Of a DNA stretch of 13,970 bases, positions 1 through 7,395 are shown piece after piece. Source of the stretch: Pseudomonadota bacterium (GTDB lineage Bacteria; Pseudomonadota; Alphaproteobacteria; Rickettsiales; SXRF01); contig JAGWLJ010000010.1 of the NCBI GenBank assembly GCA_028873275.1, positions 1-13,970 of the forward strand. Direction: 5' to 3'. Position numbers and translations under genes: made by a program. Below the pieces are notes generated by a model. The model made no database searches, was not told the DNA's origin, and saw only the letters and a program-made list of their open reading frames with translations. Positions within the stretch are counted from its first letter, which is position 1; each line of letters begins with the position of its first letter.

Positions 1-2396
1 GGCCGCGCATCCTTGAGAGCGAAGGTGTCATCGACCCGATCGACCACCGCAACCGGCTGATAGAAGCGACGGCAAAAAACTGGCAATCCTCTCCGCCCGA
101 TTACCCGGTCATCGCCGCCGGATCGACCGGCTCCATGCCCGCCACGGCAACACTGCTGTCGGTCATCGCGCGGCTACCGCAGGGCATGGTGATCCTGCCG
201 GGATTGGACAAGGACATGCCGGATGCTGAATGGGAGATGATCGGCGACACGCATCCGCAATACGGCCTCAAACGCCTGCTGGAAAAAATGAACTGCGGAA
301 GAAAAGAGGTAGAGAGATGGGAAGGGGGAAATAAACGCCGCGCCGACTGCCTGCGCGTTATCCTGCATCCGCCGGAAGCCACGTCGGGCTGGCGCAAGGC
401 GTCGCCGCCGCTCGCTGAAGGCATGAAAGGCGTCCGCCTGCTGACGGCCGATACGCAGGCCGACGAGGCGCGCATGATCGCCGTCATGCTGCGCGAGGTA
501 TTGGAAACGCCGGAAAGAACGGCGGCTCTGGTAACGCCCGACCGCCAGCTGGCCCGCATGGTCGCGGCGCAGATGAACCGCTTTGGCATTAGTATCGACG
601 ATTCGGCGGGCATCCCGCTGAAAGATACCCCGCCTGCCAATTTCCTGCGCCTGGTGGCCCAGATGGCGGCAGCGGAAGCGGCGCCGGTACCGTTGCTGGC
701 GATGCTGCGACACCCGCTGGCCGCGCTCGGCATGGATCCCGCCCACTGCCGGCGCCTGTCCAGAGAAATCGAGCTGAAACTGCTGCGCGGCATACGCCCG
801 GCCGCCGGGTTAGACGCATTATACAACGCTGAACACATTTCCGATGAAGCGCAAATCATGCTTCGCCGCCTGGCCGAACATGCTTCGCCGCTGATGGAAT
901 GCTTTCGCCGTAAAACGCCGCTGCCGCTGCGCGATCTGCTGACAGCGCACGCCGCCGTGGCCGAGCGCCTGGCCGCCTCCGGCACGGAAAATGGTGCGGA
1001 GCGGCTATGGTCGGGCGAAACGGGCAGTCAGCTGGCCGGCTTCCTTGCCGAGCTGATGGCGCAGGCGAACCTGCTCACGCAGGTCGAGCCGCTGTCCTAC
1101 CCGGGATTATTCGACACGCTGCTTTCCGGCCAGACCTACCGGCCATCTTACGGCCTCCATCCCCGGCTGCATATATTGAGCCCGGTGGAGGCGCGCCTGC
1201 AGCGCTTCCGCCTGGTGATACTGGGTAGTCTCAATGAAGGCATGTGGCCGTCTTCGCCGCAAGCCGATCCGTGGATGAGCCGACCGATGCGCAAGGCATT
1301 CGGCCTGCCGGCGCCGGAGCGCGCCACCGGGCAGAGCGCGCATGATTTCGCCATGCTATGCGCTGCGCCGGAAGTGGTGCTGAGCCGCGCCCGCAAGGTG
1401 GATGGCGCGCCTACCGTGCCTTCGCGCTGGCTGGTACGGCTGGAGACGCTGCTTAAAGGACTTCAGCCGGAACAGCTGGCTGCCATGCGCGTGGAATCAC
1501 TTTACGAGCAGGGCCTGCGGCTGCTCGACCAGCCTATTGAATCTCCTCCGCCGGAGAAACCTTCGCCGACACCGCCGTTGGCGGCGAGGCCGCGCCAACT
1601 GCGCGTTACTGCCATCGATACCTGGCTGCGCGATCCATATATGATCTACGCGCAATATATTCTTCGCCTGAAGAAACTACCGCCGCTGGACGAAGAGCCG
1701 GACGCTGCTGACTTTGGCAAGCTGGTGCATTCGGCCATGGAGAAATTCGTGCATGCGTGGCCGCAGGCATTGCCCGATCAGCCTTACGAAAAATTGCTCG
1801 CCTGTGGGCGCGACGCCTTCAAGGCGTTTGCCGACCGCCCCGCCATCGCCTGCCTGTGGTGGCCGCGCTTCGAGGCCATGGCGGAATGGCTGATCGAACA
1901 GGAAAAGCAGCGGCGTGGCGGCCTGGCGCTGGTAGCGGCGGAGCTTCAGGGCGAATGGCATTTCACCATTGACGGCTTGCCGTTTACCCTGACCGGCCGC
2001 ATCGACCGCATGGAAATCGGCAATGATGGAACCATTACCATCGTCGATTACAAAACCGGTTCCGTTCCCTCTGCCAGGGACATCGAAGGCGGGCTGGCCA
2101 ACCAGCTACCCCTGGAAGCGCTGGTCGTGATGCATGGGAAACTGCTGAATCATGTGTCTCCTGAGGGAAGTAATATCGTCATGGAATATTGGAAGCTCTC
2201 CGGCAAAGGCGATGGTGGGGAGATTACCGTCATGGACGCAGCCACGATAGAGGCGTCAAGGGAGCGTCTGGAGACTCTTATCCGCGAATTCGACAATGCC
2301 GCCACGCCTTACGCCGCGCAAAGCAATCCTTCGCTGCGGCCGGCGTATAACGATTACGAGCATCTGACGCGGAGGCAGGAATGGGAGGCGGTTTAA
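1..2396 (+). CDS. addB: AddB, alphaproteobacterial-type helicase-nuclease subunit (5' partial)
   Basis: AddB is the second subunit of the AddAB enzyme, which processes double-strand DNA ends for RecA-dependent recombination. The frame is open from base 3 with no stop, so the true start lies left of the window; the ATG at 135 is internal. About 798 residues are visible, where I recall alphaproteobacterial AddB as roughly 1000. Family landmarks are the AGSTGSMPATATLL segment (bases ~117-158), the LGSLNEGMWP and DPWMSRPMR helicase-like segments (~1220-1290), and a C-terminal RecB-type PD-(D/E)XK nuclease: GKLVHSAMEKF near 1717, GRIDRM near 1998 and IVDYKTG near 2040, followed by QLPLEAL. AddB helicase motifs are usually degenerate, so this subunit is mainly a nuclease and DNA scanner (family knowledge). 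The stop TAA (2394-2396) overlaps the opposing rcdA-like stop by 4 bases. addA follows on the same strand, but only after the antisense rcdA-like gene. A purine-rich patch at about 297-335 encodes a variable, charged stretch. Confidence 0.93.
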   Translation, partial: PRILESEGVIDPIDHRNRLIEATAKNWQSSPPDYPVIAAGSTGSMPATATLLSVIARLPQGMVILPGLDKDMPDAEWEMIGDTHPQYGLKRLLEKMNCGRKEVERWEGGNKRRADCLRVILHPPEATSGWRKASPPLAEGMKGVRLLTADTQADEARMIAVMLREVLETPERTAALVTPDRQLARMVAAQMNRFGISIDDSAGIPLKDTPPANFLRLVAQMAAAEAAPVPLLAMLRHPLAALGMDPAHCRRLSREIELKLLRGIRPAAGLDALYNAEHISDEAQIMLRRLAEHASPLMECFRRKTPLPLRDLLTAHAAVAERLAASGTENGAERLWSGETGSQLAGFLAELMAQANLLTQVEPLSYPGLFDTLLSGQTYRPSYGLHPRLHILSPVEARLQRFRLVILGSLNEGMWPSSPQADPWMSRPMRKAFGLPAPERATGQSAHDFAMLCAAPEVVLSRARKVDGAPTVPSRWLVRLETLLKGLQPEQLAAMRVESLYEQGLRLLDQPIESPPPEKPSPTPPLAARPRQLRVTAIDTWLRDPYMIYAQYILRLKKLPPLDEEPDAADFGKLVHSAMEKFVHAWPQALPDQPYEKLLACGRDAFKAFADRPAIACLWWPRFEAMAEWLIEQEKQRRGGLALVAAELQGEWHFTIDGLPFTLTGRIDRMEIGNDGTITIVDYKTGSVPSARDIEGGLANQLPLEALVVMHGKLLNHVSPEGSNIVMEYWKLSGKGDGGEITVMDAATIEASRERLETLIREFDNAATPYAAQSNPSLRPAYNDYEHLTRRQEWEAV

Positions 2397-2821
2397 TGGA
2401 TGATGCTGGTCTGCCGGTCGAGCCGCAGCACGCGCTCATACAACTCGAGGGAACGGTCGAGCAGGTAGCAGAGATAGGAAGGCAGTATGCCGTGCAGCAC
2501 ACGGTTGTCGACCGTGCAGTCGTCGCGGAAGGCGAGCCCGTAATGCACTGCCGCTTCTTCCGGCGCAATCTTGCCGGAGGTGACAGCCCGCTGCACCATC
2601 AGCCACGACATGATCGACGTCAGCCGCAGCGTGATGCGCGACATCTCGCAGGCATACAGCGTGCGCATGCCGGCATCCAGCCGCTGCTGGTCATGCTGTC
2701 CGAATACCTGGAAATATTCCCGCGCATCGGAAAGAAGCTGCAGGGTTTCGCTGAATACGCCCGGAATCATAACCACGTTGGGCGCTTCACTATCCATATA
2801 CGTCCGCAGGGAAATGCTCAT
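2393..2821 (-). CDS. rcdA: DUF1465 / RcdA-like protein (CtrA degradation adaptor family)
   Basis: In Caulobacter, RcdA is a small helical adaptor that helps bring substrates such as CtrA to ClpXP for cell-cycle proteolysis. This 142-residue product has the DUF1465 pattern: a helical middle with EMSRITLRLTSIMSWLMVQR (residues 59-78), and a C-terminal LP-x4-YLLDRSLELYERVLRLD block (about 113-135). The start is ATG at 2819-2821 with a strong AAGGAAGG-type ribosome site (2825-2833). The gene is minus-strand, overlaps the addB stop tail-to-tail by 4 bases, and diverges from addA. A minus-strand TATAAT and a CtrA-like box lie just upstream. It splits addB from addA on the opposite strand, which is odd because these two usually abut. 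Family assignment rests on motif recognition and is fairly sure; that it works in CtrA turnover here is inference, since DUF1465 members outside Caulobacter are mostly uncharacterised. Confidence 0.82.
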   Translation of the reverse strand: MSISLRTYMDSEAPNVVMIPGVFSETLQLLSDAREYFQVFGQHDQQRLDAGMRTLYACEMSRITLRLTSIMSWLMVQRAVTSGKIAPEEAAVHYGLAFRDDCTVDNRVLHGILPSYLCYLLDRSLELYERVLRLDRQTSIIH

Positions 2822-2840
2822 TCACCCTTCCTTTATGCTT

Positions 2841-2846
2841 ATTATA
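2841..2846 (-). promoter_or_regulatory. -10 element of the rcdA-like promoter
   Basis: The minus strand reads a perfect TATAAT. It lies 19 bases upstream of the rcdA-like ATG, giving a short predicted leader that contains the AAGGAAGG ribosome site. No good sigma-70 -35 hexamer exists at the usual spacing: the hexamer 17 bases upstream (2864-2869) is TAAAAA. A factor-assisted promoter would fit this arrangement. Confidence 0.55.
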
Positions 2847-2858
2847 CCGCAGTTTCCC

Positions 2859-2873
2859 TTGATTTTTTATTAA
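2859..2873 (-). promoter_or_regulatory. Candidate CtrA-binding box upstream of the rcdA-like gene
   Basis: The minus strand reads TTAA-N7-TCAA (plus strand TTGA-N7-TTAA), matching 7 of the 8 fixed bases of the CtrA consensus TTAA-N7-TTAA. It covers the position where the -35 of the rcdA-like promoter should be (2864-2869), the usual place for a CtrA-activated promoter. The surrounding DNA is AT-rich, so a chance match is possible. The same box lies about 35 bases upstream of the addA start. Confidence 0.4.
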
Positions 2874-2907
2874 TATTCCATGAAGTTTTTATGATGGGGC
2901 AATAAAA

Positions 2908-5900
2908 ATGTTTTCGAAAACAGCCTCTTATGATCTTGCCCCGGCCTTCGATCCCGCCGCTTCCGTATTTGTCTCCGCCAATGCCGGGGCGGGAAAAACC
3001 AGCCTGCTCACCCGCCGTGTGCTGCGCCTGCTGCTGCACGGCGTCGCTCCCTCCAGGATTCTCTGCCTGACCTTCACCAACGCCGCTGCCGCCGAAATGT
3101 CCAACCGCGTCACGGCGGAACTGGGCAAATGGGTAATGGCCGAGGACAAGGCCCTGAAGGAATTGCTGGCCGAGTTGATCAGCGCCACCCCGGGCGAAAG
3201 GCTGCTGGCGCGGGCGCGCAGCCTGTTCGCCGAGGTGCTGGAAGCGCCCGAGGGCGTGCGCATCCAGACCATTCACAGCTTCTGCCAGTCCTTGCTGAAA
3301 CGCTTTCCCGTCGAGGCCGGCATCAGCCCGCACTTTTCCATCATGGACTCGCGCAGCGAGCAGGCGCTACTCAGGGAATCCCGCCTACGCCTGTTCAGCC
3401 ATCCGGCTCAATCCACGCAGGAAGCCATACGCGCCATCGCGCGCGGCGCGGGAGAATGGAGCTTCCATGCGCTGCTGGAGGAAATTATCCAGCACAAGCG
3501 TTGGCTGCGTTTCCTGCTGTCGCGCGGCGGCCTGGATGCTGCCATCAATGAAATGCGCGGGCGACTGCAGGCGCCGTCGGAGGAAAGCCTGCAGGATCTG
3601 CTGACGGCGCATTTCGCGTATGAGGAATCTCACAGAAAACAGCTCGCCGCTATCGTCCTCCTGCTTCAGCAGGGCTCGGAGGCTGAGCGTGAAACAGGGT
3701 TGGCCCTGGAGGCATGGCTGGTTTCCGGAGAGCGAGAAACGCTAATGGAAAGCTACCTGAATATTTTCTTCAAGAAGGACGGACTCCTGCGCGGCAAGCT
3801 CTGCAATAAAAACACGCTGACGCCGGAGCTGCTTCTTGTTTTCAAGGCCGAGCAGGAGCGCGCCTGGCGCTTCAACGACGAGCGCACAGCGCTGGAAGCG
3901 GCGCGGCTAACCGCGCATATGCTCTGCATCGCCGATGGGCTGCTGGCCAATTACGACCAACTCAAGCAACAGCACGCGCTGATGGATTATGACGACCTCA
4001 TTCTCACCGCCAGCCGCCTGCTGCAAAAACCGGGCATCGCGCCCTGGGTGTTGTTCAAGCTCGACGGCGGCATCGACCACGTGCTGGTCGACGAGGCACA
4101 GGACACCAGCCCCGAGCAATGGAGCATCATCGACGCGCTGACGCAGGATTTCTTCGCTGGGCAGGGCAGGGGCGAGCAGGAACGCTCGCTGTTCGTGGTG
4201 GGGGATGAGAAACAGTCGATCTACAGTTTTCAGGGAGCGGATCCGTTGGCGCTTGGCCGCATGCGCAGCTATTTCCTGCAGCGTATCCGCGATGCCGCCA
4301 AACCCGCACATGGCATGGCGCTGATTCATTCCTACCGCTCCACGCCGGAAATCCTTCAGGCCGTCGATACCGTTTTTGCGCAGGCGGAAGCCCGCAGCGG
4401 GCTGATGGCGGAAAGCGGCGACCTTTCTCATAAAGCGCGGCGCACCGAGCATGCCGGATTGGTGGAAGTGTGGCCGCTGTTCGGCAAAGACGAAGGCGAG
4501 AGCGCCTCTTCTGTCACCCGGCTGGCGCGCACCATCGCCGAAACTATCCGCCAGTGGATCGACAGCGGCGTCATGCTGGGGGCCAAGGACCGTCCCGTCG
4601 AGGCCGGCGATATCATGATACTGGTACGAAGCCGCACCCCGCTGGTCGACCGGCTGGTGAAGCAGCTCAAGCGCCGCGGCGTGCCGGTGGCCGGGCAGGA
4701 CCGGATGGCGCTCGCTGATAACCTGGCGGTACAGGACTTGAGCGCGCTCGGAGAGTGCCTGCTGCTGCCGGAAGACGACCTTTCCTTGGCAGCTGCACTC
4801 AAAAGTCCGATATTCGGCTTCAGCGAAGAGGAATTATTCCAGCTGGCGTGGAACCGCGGGCGGAAGACGTTGTGGGAATGCCTCAGCGAAGGCAAAGGCA
4901 GATATGCCGAAGCGCATACGCTGTTGGCCGATCTGCGCGCCAAAGCCGATTTCATCTCGCCCTTTGAGCTTTACACGTACCTGCTCGACACGCGGGGAGC
5001 GCGGCGGCGCATCACCGGCCGCATGGGCGAGGAATATAACGATCCGCTGGACGAATTCCTGAGCCAGGCACTGGCTTATGAACGTAGTCACCCGCCGTCG
5101 CTGCAGGGCTTCCTGTACTGGCTGGCTTCCAGCGACAGCGAGATCAAGCGCGACATGGAGCAGTCCGGCAATGCCGTGCGTATCCTGACCGTGCACGGCG
5201 CCAAGGGATTGCAGGCGCCGATCGTCATCCTGCCCGACACCGTCGAGCTTCCGAAATCGCAGGAGGCGCTGTTATGGGATGAGCAGAACGGCATCGCCAC
5301 CCCGTTCTTGCCGGCCTCGGAGAAACCGGCGAATTCCTTTTGCTCCTCCCTGCGGCAGGCCCGGAAGCAGGCCATGATGGCCGAATACCGCCGGCTGCTT
5401 TATGTCGCGCTCACGCGCGCCGAAGACCGGCTTTACATCTGCGGGGCGACCAACCGAAAAGGCACCGGCGAGGAATGCTGGTATCATTTGGTAAGCAGCG
5501 GCCTGGCGCCGATCGCCCAGGAATTCGAGATGCCGTGGGGCAGGGGGCTGCGGCTGGGAACTCCTCCCGCCACAGGAGCAAAGCGATCCGTGATATCCCC
5601 AACGGAATCTTCTCCTCATAAGGGTGATTTTATTTTTCTCTCAAACCCCGCTCCTCTGGAGCCCTTGCCGTCGCGTCCGATCACGCCCTCGCGCCCGTCC
5701 GGCACTGCGGCGGCCGCCTCGCCGACGATGGAAGCGATCTACCAGCGCGGCCTGCTGATTCATAAATTGCTGCAATACCTGCCGTACATCGCCCCGGCAG
5801 AGCGCCAGCGCGCCGGAGCCCATATCGCTGCCGCCTATCCGGAAGCCCTTCGAGAGGAATGCCTGCGCGAAGCGCTGGCCGTGCTCGGCCATCCTGAGTT

Positions 5901-6240
5901 TTCCTTCCTGTTCAAAGAAGATTCGCTGGCCGAGGCGCCGGTAGCCGGCTGCGTGGAGATCGGGGGAAACCCAGTGGCTGTGGCCGGGCAGATCGACCGG
6001 CTGTATATCGGCGAGCGGGAAGTCTGGATCGTCGATTACAAGAGCAACCGCATGGCCCCGCCGCAGCAAAATGGCATTCCCGCCGCCTACCTGCGGCAGA
6101 TGCGGCTGTACCGCCAGCTGCTGCGCGCCATCTATCCGGGGAAAACCGTGCGCTGCGCGCTGCTGTGGACAACCGGGCCAAAATTTACCGTGCTCGACGA
6201 GGCGCAGCTTGACGAAGTCGGTCCGGCTTCCTACATTTAA
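2908..6240 (+). CDS. addA: AddA, UvrD/Rep-type helicase-nuclease subunit
   Basis: AddA is the ATP-driven 3'-5' helicase subunit of AddAB and also carries a nuclease domain. The 1110-residue product is complete and of normal length for the alphaproteobacterial type. Superfamily 1 motifs appear in order: Walker A SANAGAGKTS (residues 23-32), LTFTNAAAAEM (~55-64), QTIHSFCQSLL (~121), Walker B VLVDEAQDTSPEQW (~392), VVGDEKQSIYSFQGAD (~430), SYRSTPEIL (~475), LTVHGAKGLQAP (~760) and LLYVALTRAEDRL (~830). The C-terminal RecB-type nuclease has GQIDRLY (~1028) and VWIVDYKSNR (~1039). The start is ATG at 2908 with GGGG at 2896-2899 as a weak ribosome site. addB ends 511 bases upstream with the antisense rcdA-like gene between, so addA either has its own promoter in 2822-2907 or is read through across rcdA. 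trxA follows after 20 bases. The linker before the nuclease domain (bases ~5570-5650) is locally AT-richer and variable. Confidence 0.95.
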   Translation: MFSKTASYDLAPAFDPAASVFVSANAGAGKTSLLTRRVLRLLLHGVAPSRILCLTFTNAAAAEMSNRVTAELGKWVMAEDKALKELLAELISATPGERLLARARSLFAEVLEAPEGVRIQTIHSFCQSLLKRFPVEAGISPHFSIMDSRSEQALLRESRLRLFSHPAQSTQEAIRAIARGAGEWSFHALLEEIIQHKRWLRFLLSRGGLDAAINEMRGRLQAPSEESLQDLLTAHFAYEESHRKQLAAIVLLLQQGSEAERETGLALEAWLVSGERETLMESYLNIFFKKDGLLRGKLCNKNTLTPELLLVFKAEQERAWRFNDERTALEAARLTAHMLCIADGLLANYDQLKQQHALMDYDDLILTASRLLQKPGIAPWVLFKLDGGIDHVLVDEAQDTSPEQWSIIDALTQDFFAGQGRGEQERSLFVVGDEKQSIYSFQGADPLALGRMRSYFLQRIRDAAKPAHGMALIHSYRSTPEILQAVDTVFAQAEARSGLMAESGDLSHKARRTEHAGLVEVWPLFGKDEGESASSVTRLARTIAETIRQWIDSGVMLGAKDRPVEAGDIMILVRSRTPLVDRLVKQLKRRGVPVAGQDRMALADNLAVQDLSALGECLLLPEDDLSLAAALKSPIFGFSEEELFQLAWNRGRKTLWECLSEGKGRYAEAHTLLADLRAKADFISPFELYTYLLDTRGARRRITGRMGEEYNDPLDEFLSQALAYERSHPPSLQGFLYWLASSDSEIKRDMEQSGNAVRILTVHGAKGLQAPIVILPDTVELPKSQEALLWDEQNGIATPFLPASEKPANSFCSSLRQARKQAMMAEYRRLLYVALTRAEDRLYICGATNRKGTGEECWYHLVSSGLAPIAQEFEMPWGRGLRLGTPPATGAKRSVISPTESSPHKGDFIFLSNPAPLEPLPSRPITPSRPSGTAAAASPTMEAIYQRGLLIHKLLQYLPYIAPAERQRAGAHIAAAYPEALREECLREALAVLGHPEFSFLFKEDSLAEAPVAGCVEIGGNPVAVAGQIDRLYIGEREVWIVDYKSNRMAPPQQNGIPAAYLRQMRLYRQLLRAIYPGKTVRCALLWTTGPKFTVLDEAQLDEVGPASYI

Positions 6241-6260
6241 GTAAATCAACGGAGGAATCT

Positions 6261-6584
6261 ATGACGCTACATATCGACGACAGCGAATTCGAACAGAAAG
6301 TGCTCAAGGCCGCCGGTCCCGTGCTGGTGGATTTCTGGGCCGAATGGTGCGGCCCCTGCCGCCAGATCGCCCCGGTGCTGGATGAGATCGCCAATGAAAG
6401 AGCCGGCAAACTCACCGTGGCCAAGGTCAATATCGACAAGAACCCCGGTACGCCGCAGAAATACGGCGTTCGCGGCATCCCCACGCTGATTATCTTCAAG
6501 AATGGCCAGCCCGCCTCGACCAAGGTCGGCTCGCTGCCCAAGAGCAAGCTGGTGGAATGGATCGATTCGGTCATTGCCGCTTAA
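6261..6584 (+). CDS. trxA: Thioredoxin
   Basis: This is a cytoplasmic disulfide reductase that donates electrons to ribonucleotide reductase and other targets and is recycled by thioredoxin reductase. The 107-residue product is full length for the family. It has the catalytic WCGPC (Cys30 and Cys33), the preceding FWAEW, and the cis-proline loop GIPT (Pro74). The start ATG at 6261 has an ideal GGAGG (6251-6255) five bases upstream. It begins 20 bases after addA; the addB-addA-trxA order is common in alphaproteobacteria, so co-transcription is likely. The next gene begins within a few bases of the trxA stop. Confidence 0.96.
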   Translation: MTLHIDDSEFEQKVLKAAGPVLVDFWAEWCGPCRQIAPVLDEIANERAGKLTVAKVNIDKNPGTPQKYGVRGIPTLIIFKNGQPASTKVGSLPKSKLVEWIDSVIAA

Positions 6585-6591
6585 CACGTCA

Positions 6592-7395
6592 TTGACGGAT
6601 TCCATCGCCTCGCAGGCCGAACGGCTCGCTGCCGATTTTCAGTTGCATCCCGTAACGGCGGCGGAAATCGAATTCTATCTCATCGGCTCCGATGGGTGTG
6701 CCACCTTGACCACATTCTGGGAAGAGGTGAGGGCCGCATGCGTGACGCAGAATATTGCGCTTGCCAAAATCGAAAAAGAGAAGGGCAGGGAGCAGCATGA
6801 AGTGGCGCTGTCGCCAGTTACCGAACCGGAAAAAACTGCCCGGGATATTCAATCGCTGAAAGCCATTATTTCACAAAAATCCGCTATTCATGGCATGACG
6901 GCAGATTTCTCAGCAAAGCCGTTTTCGGACCAGCCGGGAAGTGGATTGCACATACACATTCATTTAACTGACTTAAATGGAAATAATGTTTTTTATAAAT
7001 ATGATAACAATATTAGCGATGCGTTGAAATACAGTATCGGGGGATTACTTGCGCAGATGCTGGACTCCATGGCTGTGTTTGCACCTAATGCAGAATCCTA
7101 TGCCCGCTTCACTAGTGGAAGCAATGCGCCGCTGACCGTCAGCTGGGGAGGCAATAATCGCACCACCGCCATCCGCCTTCCGGACAGCGCGCATGACAAC
7201 AAGCGCATTGAGCACCGCGTGGCGGGGGTGGATGCCGATCCGGAAAAAGTCATCGCCGTGATATTGAAAGCCATACATTACGGACTGCAAAACCGCATCG
7301 AACCCGGGCCGCAGATTTACGGCGATGCATCGCTGCCGATGTATAAGCTGCCGAAATTGCATAATTTCCATTCCGCAACGTCGGAATGGAAATAA
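6592..7395 (+). CDS. Short glutamine-synthetase-like protein lacking the N-terminal domain and C-terminal helices
   Basis: This belongs to the glutamine synthetase catalytic-domain superfamily (gamma-glutamyl ligases using ATP and glutamate). I place the start at TTG 6592, eight bases after the trxA stop, giving 267 residues; no good ribosome site is visible, so translation would be coupled to trxA. An in-frame ATG at 6502 inside trxA is the alternative. Catalytic motifs in order are AEIEFYL (residues 24-30), ExxxxQHE (Glu63, Glu70), KP plus GSGLHIHIHL (109-125), SYARFTSGSNAPLTVSWGGNNR (from 169) and KRIEHRVAG (204-212). Known GS proteins are about 450 residues. Here the beta-grasp domain, which supplies the conserved Asp of the ammonium site, is absent, and the protein ends where the last helices should begin. 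The residue matching E. coli Glu327 appears to be Asn178. The intact frame and kept motifs argue against a simple pseudogene, but a decaying remnant is possible. A local AT-rich patch lies at about 6945-7030. Substrate unknown. Confidence 0.75.
   Translation: MTDSIASQAERLAADFQLHPVTAAEIEFYLIGSDGCATLTTFWEEVRAACVTQNIALAKIEKEKGREQHEVALSPVTEPEKTARDIQSLKAIISQKSAIHGMTADFSAKPFSDQPGSGLHIHIHLTDLNGNNVFYKYDNNISDALKYSIGGLLAQMLDSMAVFAPNAESYARFTSGSNAPLTVSWGGNNRTTAIRLPDSAHDNKRIEHRVAGVDADPEKVIAVILKAIHYGLQNRIEPGPQIYGDASLPMYKLPKLHNFHSATSEWK
7364..7393. terminator. Perfect 12-bp hairpin at the convergent gene ends
   Basis: ATTTCCATTCCG (7364-7375) and CGGAATGGAAAT (7382-7393) form a perfect 12-bp stem around a 6-base loop. 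The hairpin covers the final codons of the synthetase-like gene, just before its stop (7393-7395) and next to the phaB stop (7396-7398). No run of T follows on either strand, so it is not a classical intrinsic terminator. It could slow or end transcription from both sides or protect a 3' end. CATTCC at 7397-7402 can pair with GGAATG at 7383-7388 as a competing weaker stem. Confidence 0.4.

Noticed and set aside
101..985. Long minus-strand frame of 294 codons across addB
   Set aside because: Ser/Arg/Ala-rich product typical of the antisense of GC-rich coding DNA. The plus strand encodes clear AddB sequence throughout.
2381..2905. Plus-strand 174-codon frame overlapping addB and ending just before addA
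   Set aside because: It is antisense to the rcdA-like gene, whose DUF1465 motifs, ribosome site and promoter are convincing. The plus-strand product has no recognisable features and a start inside addB.
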